DNA from: Gammaproteobacteria bacterium | GTDB lineage: Bacteria > Pseudomonadota > Gammaproteobacteria > DSM-16500 | Reading direction: 5' to 3' | Assembly (NCBI GenBank): GCA_021323555.1 | Contig: JAJONP010000011.1 | Location: 1 to 30,383, forward strand | DNA length: 30,383 nt | In this document: positions 1 through 8,469 of the stretch, piece by piece | How the letters are laid out: every line of letters begins with the position of its first letter | How positions within the stretch are numbered: position 1 is the stretch's first letter | Program-made: the position numbers and the translations under genes | Notes under the pieces: model-generated | Database searches by the model: none | What the model was told of the DNA's origin: nothing | What the model saw: the letters and a program-made list of their open reading frames with translations, nothing else

Positions 1-1414
1 AAGAGCTACCATTACTACTCTCTCGTGAACCTTGCTTGTGCAACGGAGTTGCTTGTTGTCTAGAAGAATTATTAGGCGAAGGTGGCGATCCTGGTAATTG
101 TGTCGATGATAAAGCTGCACTCACTCTCCTTTGTGAAGAACTTAAAAGCGGTTCGTCTTCGTCTGCACTGCTTGGCTTGGGAGCGCAACAGCAATTTTTT
201 ATTTTTCTTATTAAATAACCAGGTGCATCCCAAAGAATAAGCGGGATATTGCTTACAAAACAAGCTCCCAATAGAATAACTGGCCTAACGAAGTTTGAAA
301 TGATTCCTCGCATAATTTTTGCAATAAGATCAAAGCCTGTTTGAATGAGCGCTAAAAGAAATAAAGGTATAGCTGTAAGTAACCGAGGTAGCCATAAGAA
401 TAGAGTGAGTGTTTTTCTCATTATACCTTCGGGTAAAGGCTGCGTTAGCACTTCATAAAATGATTTAGCAATCAATTTTAGCCATATTGTTCCGCTAAAA
501 GCGTTATAAATATTGTCAAATACTGGTTTGTTAATAAAGGCTTCCTCAAAATCCTTATCTGTCATATCGCGCATGCTTGGATTTTGAATGATAGTAGTTT
601 GCTTAAACGCCATTATAAATTCTTCATCATCCATATTGACCGTTTTTTCATCCATGTCTTTAAGTTGATCTAAGTATGTAGCTCTTGCTTGAGCATACTG
701 GTCATCTACGTAGCTCATAAAAACGTCTAAAAAGCCCCCCCCAGTGTGTATAGCTGTTAATGCATCTAGACAAAATTTTGGGAGCCATAGAATGACGCTA
801 ATAATATATTCTGATAACAGAACTCCATAACTTAAAGCTTGTAGAGAAGTTTGTATTAAAAATTTTAAAGGTTGAAAATAGCGATCTAGGTTTTCTTCCA
901 TCTCTAACATTAAACTCCAGGTAGGCGAAAATTTTTTAAAATTTTCTTTTTCTATTTGTAAGCGAGTCTCCAATTCATCCAAGTTGGGATTTTTGCTTAT
1001 CTGATCCTTACAGAAATTTATTTTACTTATATATCCTTGAATCCGTAACAATTTATTTTTTGGATTTTCTGTTAGAGCATCGAATAAACTATTTTTCGAT
1101 TGAAAATCATTTAAAATTGTTTGAATCGTACCGAGCATATCCTTTGAGGTTAAATATGCAATAATGGGTTGTGTAACATTTGATTCGATTTTATCAGCGT
1201 GAAAATATAGCGAAATAAGTTTATAAAGCCGTTTTTTTTCTTCTTTGTCATGGAGTTGATTAAATTGCTTTGCAAGCAAAGCTCTAATTTTTTTTTCAGC
1301 CAATCCTTTTTCTGCTACTTCCTTTTTCAGTTGCTCCAATAGAGTTTTTAACTGATCAATAGTTGCTTTTGCTAATGCTGTAACTTTATCATCTCTCTGT
1401 TCTTGCATGGGCAT
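1..1414 (-). CDS. Multi-pass membrane protein of unknown function (3' end beyond window)
   Basis: The frame is open from the start at 1414 to the window edge (471 codons, no stop), so the C-terminus is missing. The start is chosen because AGAGGA lies about 5-6 nt upstream; a second in-frame ATG is two codons later. The first ~170 residues are charged and helical (many K, E, Q). A hydrophobic stretch follows (around FLIQTSLQALSYG to ILWLPKF), then an acidic soluble stretch, then a longer hydrophobic block containing LFLWLPRLLTAIPLFLLALI and ending near LILWDAPGYLI. After this come KNCCCAPKP, a possible acylation-type cysteine cluster, and a polar Ser/Pro/Gln-rich tail. It follows the 579-aa gene by 53 nt on the same strand, so the two are probably co-transcribed. 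I recognise no family. An effector-like membrane protein is inference. Confidence 0.75.
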   Translation of the reverse strand, partial: MPMQEQRDDKVTALAKATIDQLKTLLEQLKKEVAEKGLAEKKIRALLAKQFNQLHDKEEKKRLYKLISLYFHADKIESNVTQPIIAYLTSKDMLGTIQTILNDFQSKNSLFDALTENPKNKLLRIQGYISKINFCKDQISKNPNLDELETRLQIEKENFKKFSPTWSLMLEMEENLDRYFQPLKFLIQTSLQALSYGVLLSEYIISVILWLPKFCLDALTAIHTGGGFLDVFMSYVDDQYAQARATYLDQLKDMDEKTVNMDDEEFIMAFKQTTIIQNPSMRDMTDKDFEEAFINKPVFDNIYNAFSGTIWLKLIAKSFYEVLTQPLPEGIMRKTLTLFLWLPRLLTAIPLFLLALIQTGFDLIAKIMRGIISNFVRPVILLGACFVSNIPLILWDAPGYLIRKIKNCCCAPKPSSADEDEPLLSSSQRRVSAALSSTQLPGSPPSPNNSSRQQATPLHKQGSRESSNGSS

Positions 1415-1467
1415 AAAATTCCTCTCTTCTAAAAAAATTTAATCAAGTATACCATCAAATTAGTTTT

Positions 1468-3207
1468 TTATGTTCCTGAGTTTCTACTGGAAGCAGGTGG
1501 TAATGCTTCATCAGAAGCAGGAGAAGCCTTCTCTTCCTCAGCAGGAACAAAAGAATGTTTTCCTTGTTTTCTCAGGACTAACCAAGGCGCAGCAATGTAA
1601 ATAGCTTCCAGAATGCCTGTAATAAAAGCGAGTGATCCAGCTAAGCCCAATGTTGCACTGGCTGTATAGGCATAGAGTCCTCCTTTGCTCGCTCCATTTC
1701 CAAATGCAGTCGCCCTGAGAATACGTTCGCGATGCCTCTCCATTCGTTCACTTTCTTCTTGGAGGCGTGTAAGAGGTTGAGAAGAGGCTTGCGGTGTGTG
1801 CGTATGCGTATGCGTATGCGTATGCTCTATCAATTCTCTTACTTTATTTGTGCCAAAAATCAGTTTGACTAATGAGTTAATTCCGCTAAATATACCAGCA
1901 ATCATCGTTTTTGTAGCTACTCCTGCCATTATAAAAGTGCCTTTTGTCAGGTAAAGAAAGAAACCAACTACACTTATCAATGCCGTAAGCGTAAATGCAA
2001 ATAGCAATTTGCAAGTATCTTTCAATAATTCACCTGGCTTGACGTGAGGCCAATAATCATTTCGAAAATATTGATAGCGATCATTAAAATTTAATATACA
2101 TCCTCGAATATTATCAATGTACATAAACATTAATCCAATGGCGAGAGGAAGTGCAAAAGGAATAGCGATAGGAAGTGCTGTGAGGAGAGGAATGCTAAAT
2201 ATAGTAGAGACTGAATAGGTTGTTAAAGCAAATGCACAAAATCCAGCAGCGCAGGCAAATAAACTAAATAGAGTAATCATTATTTTTTTAGAGGCGGGTA
2301 ATTTTTCTTCGTCTTTATCTTTAAAAAAGCGGTTGCGGCGTATTTCTTTGAGATTTTTATAGATATTTTCGCTGAATACATTAAACCCTGAATGAAACCC
2401 TGAGATTGCACCGAAGATTGCTAATGGAATAATAAGAGGCGCAATAATAGGAATATGCGCTGCGACTAGCCCACCCACCATCCAAATTCCCATGAAATTG
2501 ATAAATATGTCTGCTACACCTGCCAGGAAGCCTAAGCCTTTAGCCCAGCGTTTGTTGGAGGTTTTTATTTTTCGATGACTTTCTTTCATAAAATACTCCC
2601 GGTCGCGATAATAATTAGGGTCGAGTAATTTTATGATATAAACAGGATTTGTATTTGGATTTTCTTCGATTCTTTTTAGCACCTTATGCTTCTGTAAAAA
2701 ATTATTAATAGCTATTTTCAATTCGCGTAGCATTATTTTATCAGAGGTAGAGGAGTGTTCAGTATATTCTTTTTGAATCTCCTCAAAGTGAGCTAGAAAT
2801 AAATTAGCCATCATTTTTATTAACGCAGCATCATTTTCTTCTTCCTTTTTCTCATCTGTAGTAGCTATAAATTGGTTGCCTTGACTATAAAGAATAACCC
2901 TTAACTGACAAATTTCTTCAGGCAATATTTTAAATTTTTCTTTTTTAAATTTACAAATACAATCAATCAATGCAATAAACTCGGCATGATCTGATTTTGG
3001 AAATAGCCCAAATAGAAAATTATTTTTAACTCCACCTGCTAGCCAATCACGTAATGCATACCTTGCGTATTTACCTCGATAGAAAACATCGGTAAAAAAA
3101 TATTTCCACGGACTAATATCAGCGTTTTTTGATTCCCCCTGAGGATCATTATAGTCAGCATATTGGCGCGCTATTTCTTTATAAGATTCAGCTGTCGGTA
3201 TTGGCAT
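1468..3207 (-). CDS. Multi-pass membrane protein of unknown function with His-Thr repeat
   Basis: 579 aa, unknown family. About 215 N-terminal residues look soluble and charged. Several hydrophobic stretches follow: ~225-280 (FLAGVADIFINFMG, IPIIAPLIIPLAIFGAI), ~310-365, ~395-450 and ~515-550. Between the last two lies a run of five His-Thr dipeptides (about residues 462-471), encoded by a hexanucleotide repeat. The tail (~555-579) is polar and Glu/Ser/Pro-rich (EEEKASPASDEALPP). That loosely resembles the acidic C-terminal E-block described for some Dot/Icm substrates, but it is weak evidence. The start has GAGGAA just upstream. The partial membrane-protein gene follows 53 nt downstream. Function is unknown. 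Confidence 0.8.
   Translation of the reverse strand: MPIPTAESYKEIARQYADYNDPQGESKNADISPWKYFFTDVFYRGKYARYALRDWLAGGVKNNFLFGLFPKSDHAEFIALIDCICKFKKEKFKILPEEICQLRVILYSQGNQFIATTDEKKEEENDAALIKMMANLFLAHFEEIQKEYTEHSSTSDKIMLRELKIAINNFLQKHKVLKRIEENPNTNPVYIIKLLDPNYYRDREYFMKESHRKIKTSNKRWAKGLGFLAGVADIFINFMGIWMVGGLVAAHIPIIAPLIIPLAIFGAISGFHSGFNVFSENIYKNLKEIRRNRFFKDKDEEKLPASKKIMITLFSLFACAAGFCAFALTTYSVSTIFSIPLLTALPIAIPFALPLAIGLMFMYIDNIRGCILNFNDRYQYFRNDYWPHVKPGELLKDTCKLLFAFTLTALISVVGFFLYLTKGTFIMAGVATKTMIAGIFSGINSLVKLIFGTNKVRELIEHTHTHTHTHTPQASSQPLTRLQEESERMERHRERILRATAFGNGASKGGLYAYTASATLGLAGSLAFITGILEAIYIAAPWLVLRKQGKHSFVPAEEEKASPASDEALPPASSRNSGT
1801..1824. repeat. Hexanucleotide tandem repeat (CGTATG x4) coding His-Thr
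   Basis: Four perfect copies of CGTATG on the plus strand, read on the minus strand as CATACG (His-Thr). One diverged copy (CACACA, also His-Thr) adjoins. The repeat lies in the 579-aa membrane protein in a loop between hydrophobic blocks. A six-base unit keeps the frame, so copy changes would alter repeat length without switching the gene off. Confidence 0.9.
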
Positions 3208-3312
3208 CAGTTCCTCTATGTTATCGTATGATTTTATAGGTTCTTAGTATGCCTGAAATTGGTTCAAATTTAAACAAAAACATATAAAAATCAGAAAAAT
3301 ATAACCCATTGA

Positions 3313-3741
3313 TTAATAATCTAAAAAATATTTTTTTGTAAGCGCGTTTTGCAAAATATAATACATTGCAGCCTGTAATTGTGCATCACTGCACTCAAAA
3401 CAGCCGCCCCGTGCGGGCATTGCCCCTACTCCTTCAATCGTTCTTTTTAATAATAAACTTATGCCTTTTTTATATCGTATTTTCCAAGCGATTTTGTCAT
3501 CTATTTTTGGTGCATTCACAGGAATAATTGGCACCGGAGCATGACAAGAAGCGCAATATTCTTTAAATATTTTTTTACCGGCCTCTGGGTCATTTTTTAA
3601 TTGTGTGACAAATTGAATGGGATAATGGTAAGGCTGTGTTTCAAACCGCATATCTGATAAACGGTGTGTATATAATGATACACTAAAACCTGCGATACCA
3701 CTTAAAGATAATAATATAATAATTGATTTACTTATTTTCAT
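3313..3741 (-). CDS. Cytochrome c5-like membrane-anchored c-type cytochrome
   Basis: 142 aa. Residues 1-20 form an N-terminal membrane anchor or signal sequence (ISKSIIILLSLSGIAGFSV). One heme c site, CASCH, lies at residues 63-67, and Met109 in GVGAMPARGGC is the likely axial ligand. The CFEC pair (114-117) followed by SDAQL is the extra cysteine pair typical of the cytochrome c5 family. It should carry electrons in the periplasm, plausibly to the caa3 oxidase encoded upstream. Heme attachment would need the Ccm system at 21744-27145. Its start overlaps the end of the TlpA-like gene by 14 nt, so it is the last gene of the oxidase operon. The exact electron donor is not shown by the sequence. 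Confidence 0.88.
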   Translation of the reverse strand: MKISKSIIILLSLSGIAGFSVSLYTHRLSDMRFETQPYHYPIQFVTQLKNDPEAGKKIFKEYCASCHAPVPIIPVNAPKIDDKIAWKIRYKKGISLLLKRTIEGVGAMPARGGCFECSDAQLQAAMYYILQNALTKKYFLDY

Positions 3742-4210
3742 TCGGATTTTTTTGTAATTGAATAATAATAGCTAATAATCTTTGTGCTGTGATCGACCCT
3801 ATGATTTTTTGGGCAAGGTGTCCTGTTGGATTAATAATATAAGTCGTAGGTAATACATCGGTGTCATCTAAATTCCAAAATTGATGGGGGTCTTCTAACA
3901 ATACGGGGTAAATGATTTGCATTTTTTTGATGGCGAGTTGTAATTCATCATTGCTCAATTTATCGTAATTCATTCCAAATAAGATAATATTTTTATGGGT
4001 ATTATTTTGAAAAAAATAATTTAAGCTAGGTACTTCGCTCATACAGCTCTCACACCAATCGGCCCATTCATTGAGAATAACCCACTTGCCTTTTAATTCA
4101 GATAATGGAATGACATGGCCTGCTGAATCGTGGATTATTCGAGTGTCTTGAGAGCAGCTTATGATGAATAAACTGCATAAGATAATATGTAGTAATTTTT
4201 TAAGTGTCAT
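3728..4210 (-). CDS. TlpA-like thioredoxin-fold lipoprotein
   Basis: 160 aa from the chosen start. An in-frame ATG ten codons upstream (4240) exists, but the start at 4210 gives a clean lipoprotein signal: MTLKKLL, a hydrophobic core and the lipobox IISC with lipidated Cys19. AAGG lies upstream with a somewhat long spacer. A thioredoxin-like domain follows, with WCESC (Cys53, Cys56) and a cis-Pro loop (VLPTTY). Family members are membrane-tethered periplasmic thiol reductants. In this setting it may reduce apocytochrome cysteines or the copper sites of Sco1/CoxB. It lies 92 nt after sco1, the largest gap in the operon, and overlaps the cytochrome c5-like gene. Specific substrate is inference. 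Confidence 0.82.
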   Translation of the reverse strand: MTLKKLLHIILCSLFIISCSQDTRIIHDSAGHVIPLSELKGKWVILNEWADWCESCMSEVPSLNYFFQNNTHKNIILFGMNYDKLSNDELQLAIKKMQIIYPVLLEDPHQFWNLDDTDVLPTTYIINPTGHLAQKIIGSITAQRLLAIIIQLQKNPNENK

Positions 4211-4302
4211 AAAATAATACCTTAGCGCAGAGCCTGTCATCTTTGTACCAGTTCAGCAGCCCGAAAACATAGCAGGCTCTCTTAGGGTATACTTATTTCT
4301 AT

Positions 4303-4956
4303 TCAAAATAGCACCATTAACTTATAATCTTTCGCCATTTGCTCTGCTTTATGAGGATAAGACATATACGCTTGCAATTGTCCTTTCGGATTTATCAATA
4401 ATATTTCAGCCGTATGGTCTATCGTATAATTATTTCTACCAGGCTGATTGACCTGTGTTTTAGCAGCTAGAATATGTAAGTCACTTTCAAGTTGTTCTGT
4501 CTCTGATTCGTTCCCGCGTAACCCAATAAATTTCGGATTAAAGGCTGTGACATATTCATTCATTCGTTTCACTGTATCGCGTTCTGGATCTACCGAAATA
4601 AAAACAATTTGTGGCATTAAATTGGGAGGTAATTGATTTTTTAATAAATGGTACATTTTATTTAATTCAGCTAACGTAGTAGGACAAACAAAACCACAAT
4701 TCGTAAATCCAAAAAATAGCAGGGTCCAGTGATTTTTTAAATTTTCATTATTAAATAATTTTCCATGGTGATCTGTGAGGGCAAATTTTTTTATTTCTAC
4801 AGCTTTCGGTAAATAAACACCTTCTATTTTTATTTTAGATTTTAATTCCGGACGAAAAACATCAAGATATAATACCCAGAGAGTTAAGATAAGAACGATG
4901 AATAAAATGATACCCACTAATTTTTGATGACTTTTTTCTCGCGTTACATTTGCCAT
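4303..4956 (-). CDS. sco1: SCO1/SenC copper chaperone for cytochrome oxidase
   Basis: 217 aa, usual for the family. A single N-terminal membrane segment (~13-31) anchors a periplasmic thioredoxin-like domain. The copper site is complete: CGFVCP (Cys87, Cys91) in [15 protein letters not shown], plus His181 in the [10 protein letters not shown] motif. SCO proteins deliver copper to, or reduce, the CuA centre of subunit II. Its start overlaps the end of ctaB by 13 nt, which suggests translational coupling and matches the usual ctaA-ctaB-sco order in gammaproteobacteria. Confidence 0.95.
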   Translation of the reverse strand: MANVTREKSHQKLVGIILFIVLILTLWVLYLDVFRPELKSKIKIEGVYLPKAVEIKKFALTDHHGKLFNNENLKNHWTLLFFGFTNCGFVCPTTLAELNKMYHLLKNQLPPNLMPQIVFISVDPERDTVKRMNEYVTAFNPKFIGLRGNESETEQLESDLHILAAKTQVNQPGRNNYTIDHTAEILLINPKGQLQAYMSYPHKAEQMAKDYKLMVLF

Positions 4957-5813
4957 AAAGAACCTGCATAATGATCTATTAATAATAGTAAAAATAATAT
5001 ACCTAAATAATAAATAGAATAATGAAAGGTGCGTATTGCTTGCTTTCGATTATCACTTAAGTATAGTTTAATTACGTGATAAAGAAAAAGACTATTTGCG
5101 AAAGTGACACCTATAAAATAAAGTATGCCTGACATATGAATAATAAAAGGCAGTGATGAAACACAAGTTAATAAAATAGTATAAAGTACGATATTTAATT
5201 TTGTATAACGCACGCCATGTGTATGTGGCAACATAGGAATATTGGCTTTTGCATATTCTTCTAAACGATAAATAGCTAATGCCCAAAAATGCGGTGGTGT
5301 CCAAACATAAATAATGAGTACCAGTAACAATGGCTCTGCACTCACTGAATTCGTCACTGCCGTCCAGCCCAGCAAGGGGGGAACGGCACCTGCAATACCC
5401 CCAATCACGATATTTTGTGGCGTTGCCTGCTTTAAATAAAGGGTATAAAACCCTGCATAGCCTATCAATGACAAAAATGTCAAAATCGCAGTAAGTGGAT
5501 TAATAATAAAAAATAAAATAAGCAAACCCATCACGCCTAATAGGGTTGCAAAATAAATACTTTGGCGCGTTGTAATTCGACCTTGTGCGATAGGACGGCG
5601 CTCTGTGCGTTTCATCAATTTATCAATATGGCGATCTGCTACGTGATTTAATGCAGCCGCAGAACTTGCAACGAGCGCAATTCCCAAATTACCCAACAAG
5701 AGAGGTATGACAGGAAAAGAAACCGCAGGTGCCAAACACATGCCGACTATAGAGGTGATAATCATTAACATAACAACGCGAGGTTTGCATAATTCAATAT
5801 AATCACGAATCAT
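4944..5813 (-). CDS. ctaB: Protoheme IX farnesyltransferase (heme O synthase)
   Basis: 289 aa, the normal length. It transfers a farnesyl group to heme B, making heme O, in the inner membrane. The UbiA-type aspartate motif is seen as [19 protein letters not shown] (Asn56, Asp60, Asp64). The second conserved loop is [13 protein letters not shown] followed by GAVPPLLGW. Hydrophobic segments account for most of the rest, as expected for the multi-helix UbiA fold. The start overlaps ctaA by 4 nt (ATGA-type coupling) and the end overlaps sco1. The product feeds CtaA, encoded immediately upstream. The name cyoE is also used for this family; ctaB fits an aa3/caa3 oxidase context. Confidence 0.96.
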   Translation of the reverse strand: MIRDYIELCKPRVVMLMIITSIVGMCLAPAVSFPVIPLLLGNLGIALVASSAAALNHVADRHIDKLMKRTERRPIAQGRITTRQSIYFATLLGVMGLLILFFIINPLTAILTFLSLIGYAGFYTLYLKQATPQNIVIGGIAGAVPPLLGWTAVTNSVSAEPLLLVLIIYVWTPPHFWALAIYRLEEYAKANIPMLPHTHGVRYTKLNIVLYTILLTCVSSLPFIIHMSGILYFIGVTFANSLFLYHVIKLYLSDNRKQAIRTFHYSIYYLGILFLLLLIDHYAGSLWQM

Positions 5814-6820
5814 CTCACTCCCCCTATTAATCTATACACGAATGTTATCATGGCGAGTAACAATAGAGCTGCCGTCAATGTATGACTCACTGCTGTGAAT
5901 AGAGGTAATTTAAAAATAATATTCGTGATACCTAAACATATTTGAAGTATAAGCAATCCCCATATAAGACAAAGTAATTTGAACAAATAAAGCGTTTCTT
6001 TTATTTTTTTGAAAAAAATTGCAGTCAGTAACCCCATATAACTCACAAAAATCAATGCCCCGAAACGATGCATCATTTGAATAGTTTGACGATAGGTCGT
6101 CCATCCCCAATGGTCATTAAAACACAAAGGAAAGTCTGGACAACTTAAAGAAGCGTAATGGGTGCTTGTCCATGCCCCTGCGGTTATTTGCAACACTAAA
6201 ATAATGAGCCCAATCAATGCCCAAAAGAGTTCAGGCAGAGTTGTAGTATGATTCAACGTGAAAGATGGCTTCACAAAGCAATAAATCAACCATAATACTG
6301 CTAAGATAGAAAATCCACCCAATAAATGTTGCGTCACAATAACAGGCAATAATTTCAAAGTCACTGTCCATTGCCCTAAGATGATTTGATAAACAACTAA
6401 TAACAATAACACCAGGGCTGCGAAAAAAAGTTTACACGGATTGTCGTGCGACTCGATGCCATGGATGGCATCGTAAGGTATAGGGATATACCGTTTGGAG
6501 TACGACAATCCGTGTAAATTTTTTTTTCTCACTATTTTATCCATTACCGCATTTTTAAAAATAAGAGAAATGATAACTAAAATTAAAATACTTAAACAAC
6601 CTGCGAAATAGCGGTGAATCATTTCAGCCCATGCCTTGTAAGCTACAAATTTCGAATCAGGATGATGCAAAGGTGCCACCCAATGTCCATAACACCCTGG
6701 CCAGTCAGGACAACCCAATCCTGCGTCTAACAAGCGTGTCAAAGCGCCAAGACAAATCACGCCCAAGGCAAAAAAACAGGCTATTAGCGCTAGCCATGAA
6801 ATATTATTTCTCTTAGCCAA
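5810..6820 (-). CDS. ctaA: Heme A synthase (COX15/CtaA) carrying an in-frame palindromic insertion
   Basis: 336 aa. It oxidises heme O to heme A in the inner membrane for cytochrome oxidase. Family hallmarks are all seen: [19 protein letters not shown] with Cys37/Cys43, EMIHR with Glu66/His69, His165 (TQHLLGG), the second cysteine pair Cys227/Cys233, His251 (MMHRFGAL) and His313 (VSHTLTA). Eight membrane segments are expected. Residues 101-130 are coded by a palindromic DNA element between the second and third membrane segments, probably in the cytoplasmic loop. That stretch (from [10 protein letters not shown] to HDNPCK) has no counterpart I know in the family. The frame stays open through it, so the enzyme is probably active. 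The start overlaps the preceding 160-aa gene by 8 nt. Confidence 0.95.
   Translation of the reverse strand: MAKRNNISWLALIACFFALGVICLGALTRLLDAGLGCPDWPGCYGHWVAPLHHPDSKFVAYKAWAEMIHRYFAGCLSILILVIISLIFKNAVMDKIVRKKNLHGLSYSKRYIPIPYDAIHGIESHDNPCKLFFAALVLLLLVVYQIILGQWTVTLKLLPVIVTQHLLGGFSILAVLWLIYCFVKPSFTLNHTTTLPELFWALIGLIILVLQITAGAWTSTHYASLSCPDFPLCFNDHWGWTTYRQTIQMMHRFGALIFVSYMGLLTAIFFKKIKETLYLFKLLCLIWGLLILQICLGITNIIFKLPLFTAVSHTLTAALLLLAMITFVYRLIGGVR
6431..6518. repeat. 88-bp palindromic element inserted in frame in ctaA
   Basis: The element is bounded by a perfect 17-bp inverted repeat (6431-6447 against 6502-6518, ending in ACGGATTGTCGT and its complement). After a 3-nt bulge the pairing resumes for 4 bp (6451-6454 with 6498-6501). 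Two inner hairpins fill the middle: 6454-6473 (8-bp stem CGATGCCA, loop TGGA) and 6477-6492 (6-bp stem GGTATA, loop GGGA). The whole would fold like a cloverleaf with one arm missing. It resembles in design the Rickettsia palindromic elements, which insert in frame into genes. I saw no second copy in this window. Confidence 0.85.
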
Positions 6821-7295
6821 TTTGGGATACCTCTAACAGATGTTTTACATCTTTCAAAATATTCATAGGGTCTGTATGACTTGGGTAACACATCAAGATA
6901 TTACCTTCTGGATCCATTAAATAAATTTTATCAGCCACGCTAAATTTATTTTTATATCTGAAATGGAACGCCTTTACCCATTCTTTTGGAACTGACGTAT
7001 CTATAAAAGTCACATTCACACGTAAACTATTTTTACCCAGGGCTAATTTGACTTGCCTCAAATTATGCCGCATTCCAAGGCAAAATGGATCACAATGACC
7101 TGCGGTAATATAAATAATTTGCCATTTTTTTGTTTTTGGCATCTCTATCGGTGGATCTATGAGTATCCCATGGTTTGTTGTTTTAAGGTGAAAATAGCTA
7201 TGGTAATCATATAAAGCTCTGCTTAAAATCAAAGGGATGATAAAAATTAAAAGTAAGAGGGAGACAATTAATATCTTATTATTTTTATTTTTCAT
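6813..7295 (-). CDS. Thioredoxin/SCO-like membrane protein of the oxidase assembly cluster
   Basis: 160 aa with one N-terminal membrane helix (~8-25) and a periplasmic domain. The domain contains YITAGHCDPFCLGMRHNL, a CxxxC pair (Cys68, Cys72) placed as in SCO proteins, and a strand pattern IYLMDPEGNILMCYP like the SCO/thioredoxin C-terminal half. It sits between SURF1 and ctaA, the position of an uncharacterised conserved gene in the Pseudomonas cox cluster, as I recall it. Overlaps are 1 nt with SURF1 and 8 nt with ctaA. A role in copper handling or disulfide reduction during oxidase assembly is inference. The family has no firm function that I know of. Confidence 0.8.
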   Translation of the reverse strand: MKNKNNKILIVSLLLLIFIIPLILSRALYDYHSYFHLKTTNHGILIDPPIEMPKTKKWQIIYITAGHCDPFCLGMRHNLRQVKLALGKNSLRVNVTFIDTSVPKEWVKAFHFRYKNKFSVADKIYLMDPEGNILMCYPSHTDPMNILKDVKHLLEVSQIG

Positions 7296-7888
7296 TAAAA
7301 CCTCACTTTAAAAAAAATAACCAATAATACGGTAGCCATCAAAAACCATTGGATGGCATAAGCCATATGCCGTTCAGGAGGCATGGTTGTAATCGCCCAG
7401 TTTCGCACGAATCCATGGGGTTGAGTAGCATCCAGGCGTAAAATAAAAGGATAAAATACTTTATGAGTTGCTTCACTTAATGCATTAATATCTATTTTTT
7501 GTATGATTAATTCAGTGGGGGTTTGTTTTAATATGATTTTTCCTAAGATAAATTCAGGCTCATTTAACAGCTTTATATTACCTGTTATTTTTTGTTTGCC
7601 TTGAATAGTATTAATGGGAACTGTTGGATTATTTGTTTTGATCCAACCTCTATTGACGAGTAATAATTTATTCTCACCCGTTGTTTTAAAAGGTGTTATC
7701 ACTTCTATACCATAGTGGCCTTGATAATAACGATTTTGTAAGAATAAAGTAATATTATTCATGTAATAGCCTTTAATCGTTATTTTTTGATGAGTATGTA
7801 GTAGGTTCTTTTTATATTCATAACGATGTAATTGCCAGCAACCTAGTAAAGAAAATAAGATAATAAAAAAAGCGCAAAAATATTTCAT
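7295..7888 (-). CDS. SURF1 family oxidase assembly protein
   Basis: 197 aa, at the short end for bacterial SURF1. It has the two-helix layout of the family: an N-terminal membrane helix followed by GCWQLHRYEYK (~16-26), a periplasmic domain with LLVNRGWI (76-83), and a C-terminal helix preceded by RHMAYAIQWF (~173-182), the conserved AYAxQWF motif. SURF1 assists insertion of heme A into subunit I. It overlaps ctaG by 4 nt and the 160-aa gene by 1 nt, so it belongs to the same translationally coupled operon. Confidence 0.93.
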   Translation of the reverse strand: MKYFCAFFIILFSLLGCWQLHRYEYKKNLLHTHQKITIKGYYMNNITLFLQNRYYQGHYGIEVITPFKTTGENKLLLVNRGWIKTNNPTVPINTIQGKQKITGNIKLLNEPEFILGKIILKQTPTELIIQKIDINALSEATHKVFYPFILRLDATQPHGFVRNWAITTMPPERHMAYAIQWFLMATVLLVIFFKVRF

Positions 7889-8469
7889 AACTCAATTCTG
7901 TTTTTAAGATTAGGATTCAATTTTTGTTTCTTGATGAATCCTGTAGCGTCAAATAATGTATAAGACAATGTCACTTCTTTAATATTGTGCGAGATAGCAG
8001 GATCAATAAAAAAATAGACTGGCATATCTGCCTTTTCACCCTTAAAAAAATATTGCTGGGTAAAACAAAAACACTCTGTTTTCTTTAAAAATCGTGCGGC
8101 ATCAACAGGTGTAATGCTAGGAACTGCTTGCACTGTCATTTCATGACTTGATTCATTAGCTGCTAAAAAATAAACGAGCTTTCTTTCACCCGGATGAATT
8201 TGTATATGGCGCTGTAACGGATTAAATTTAAATAAAAGATTATTGTGTAAAGTCGTTGTAAAAGTCACATTAATTGTGCGGGAATAATCAATTTTCATGC
8301 CAGGCGCGGCTGTTGCTGCATAATTTGCTGCTTTGCCATTAATTCCAGTCTGTTTACAAATTAATTGATACAGAGGTACTAACATATAAGCAAAACTAAA
8401 CATAAAAATAACGCCACAAACTAATACGCACAAAAGACGTTTGTGGCTTCTTCTTTTAATAGACTGCAT
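7885..8469 (-). CDS. ctaG: Cytochrome c oxidase assembly protein CtaG (Cox11)
   Basis: 194 aa. A single N-terminal membrane helix (~12-30, followed by VPLYQLICKQTG) anchors a periplasmic beta domain. The copper-binding motif CFCF is present (Cys133, Cys135) in the family context KTECFCFTQQ, followed by MPVYFFIDP. The protein delivers copper to the CuB site of subunit I. Its ATG overlaps the last base of coxA, and its end overlaps SURF1 by 4 nt. This coxA-ctaG adjacency is standard, but the coxC gene usually found next to it is absent here and lies at 12999-13874. Confidence 0.95.
   Translation of the reverse strand: MQSIKRRSHKRLLCVLVCGVIFMFSFAYMLVPLYQLICKQTGINGKAANYAATAAPGMKIDYSRTINVTFTTTLHNNLLFKFNPLQRHIQIHPGERKLVYFLAANESSHEMTVQAVPSITPVDAARFLKKTECFCFTQQYFFKGEKADMPVYFFIDPAISHNIKEVTLSYTLFDATGFIKKQKLNPNLKNRIEL

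Noticed and set aside
36..263. Two short overlapping ORFs (60 aa plus strand, 63 aa minus strand)
   Set aside because: Both lie inside the continuous minus-strand frame of the partial membrane protein (1-1414) in other frames and have no ribosome binding site or family features.
1801..1824. Hexamer repeat as an on/off phase-variation switch
   Set aside because: The unit is six bases, so gain or loss keeps the frame. Only length variation is possible.
6431..6518. Palindrome in ctaA as a terminator, tRNA-like gene or riboswitch
   Set aside because: It lies in the middle of an intact coding frame, has no T-run, and lacks tRNA arms and conserved bases. An inserted palindromic element explains it better.
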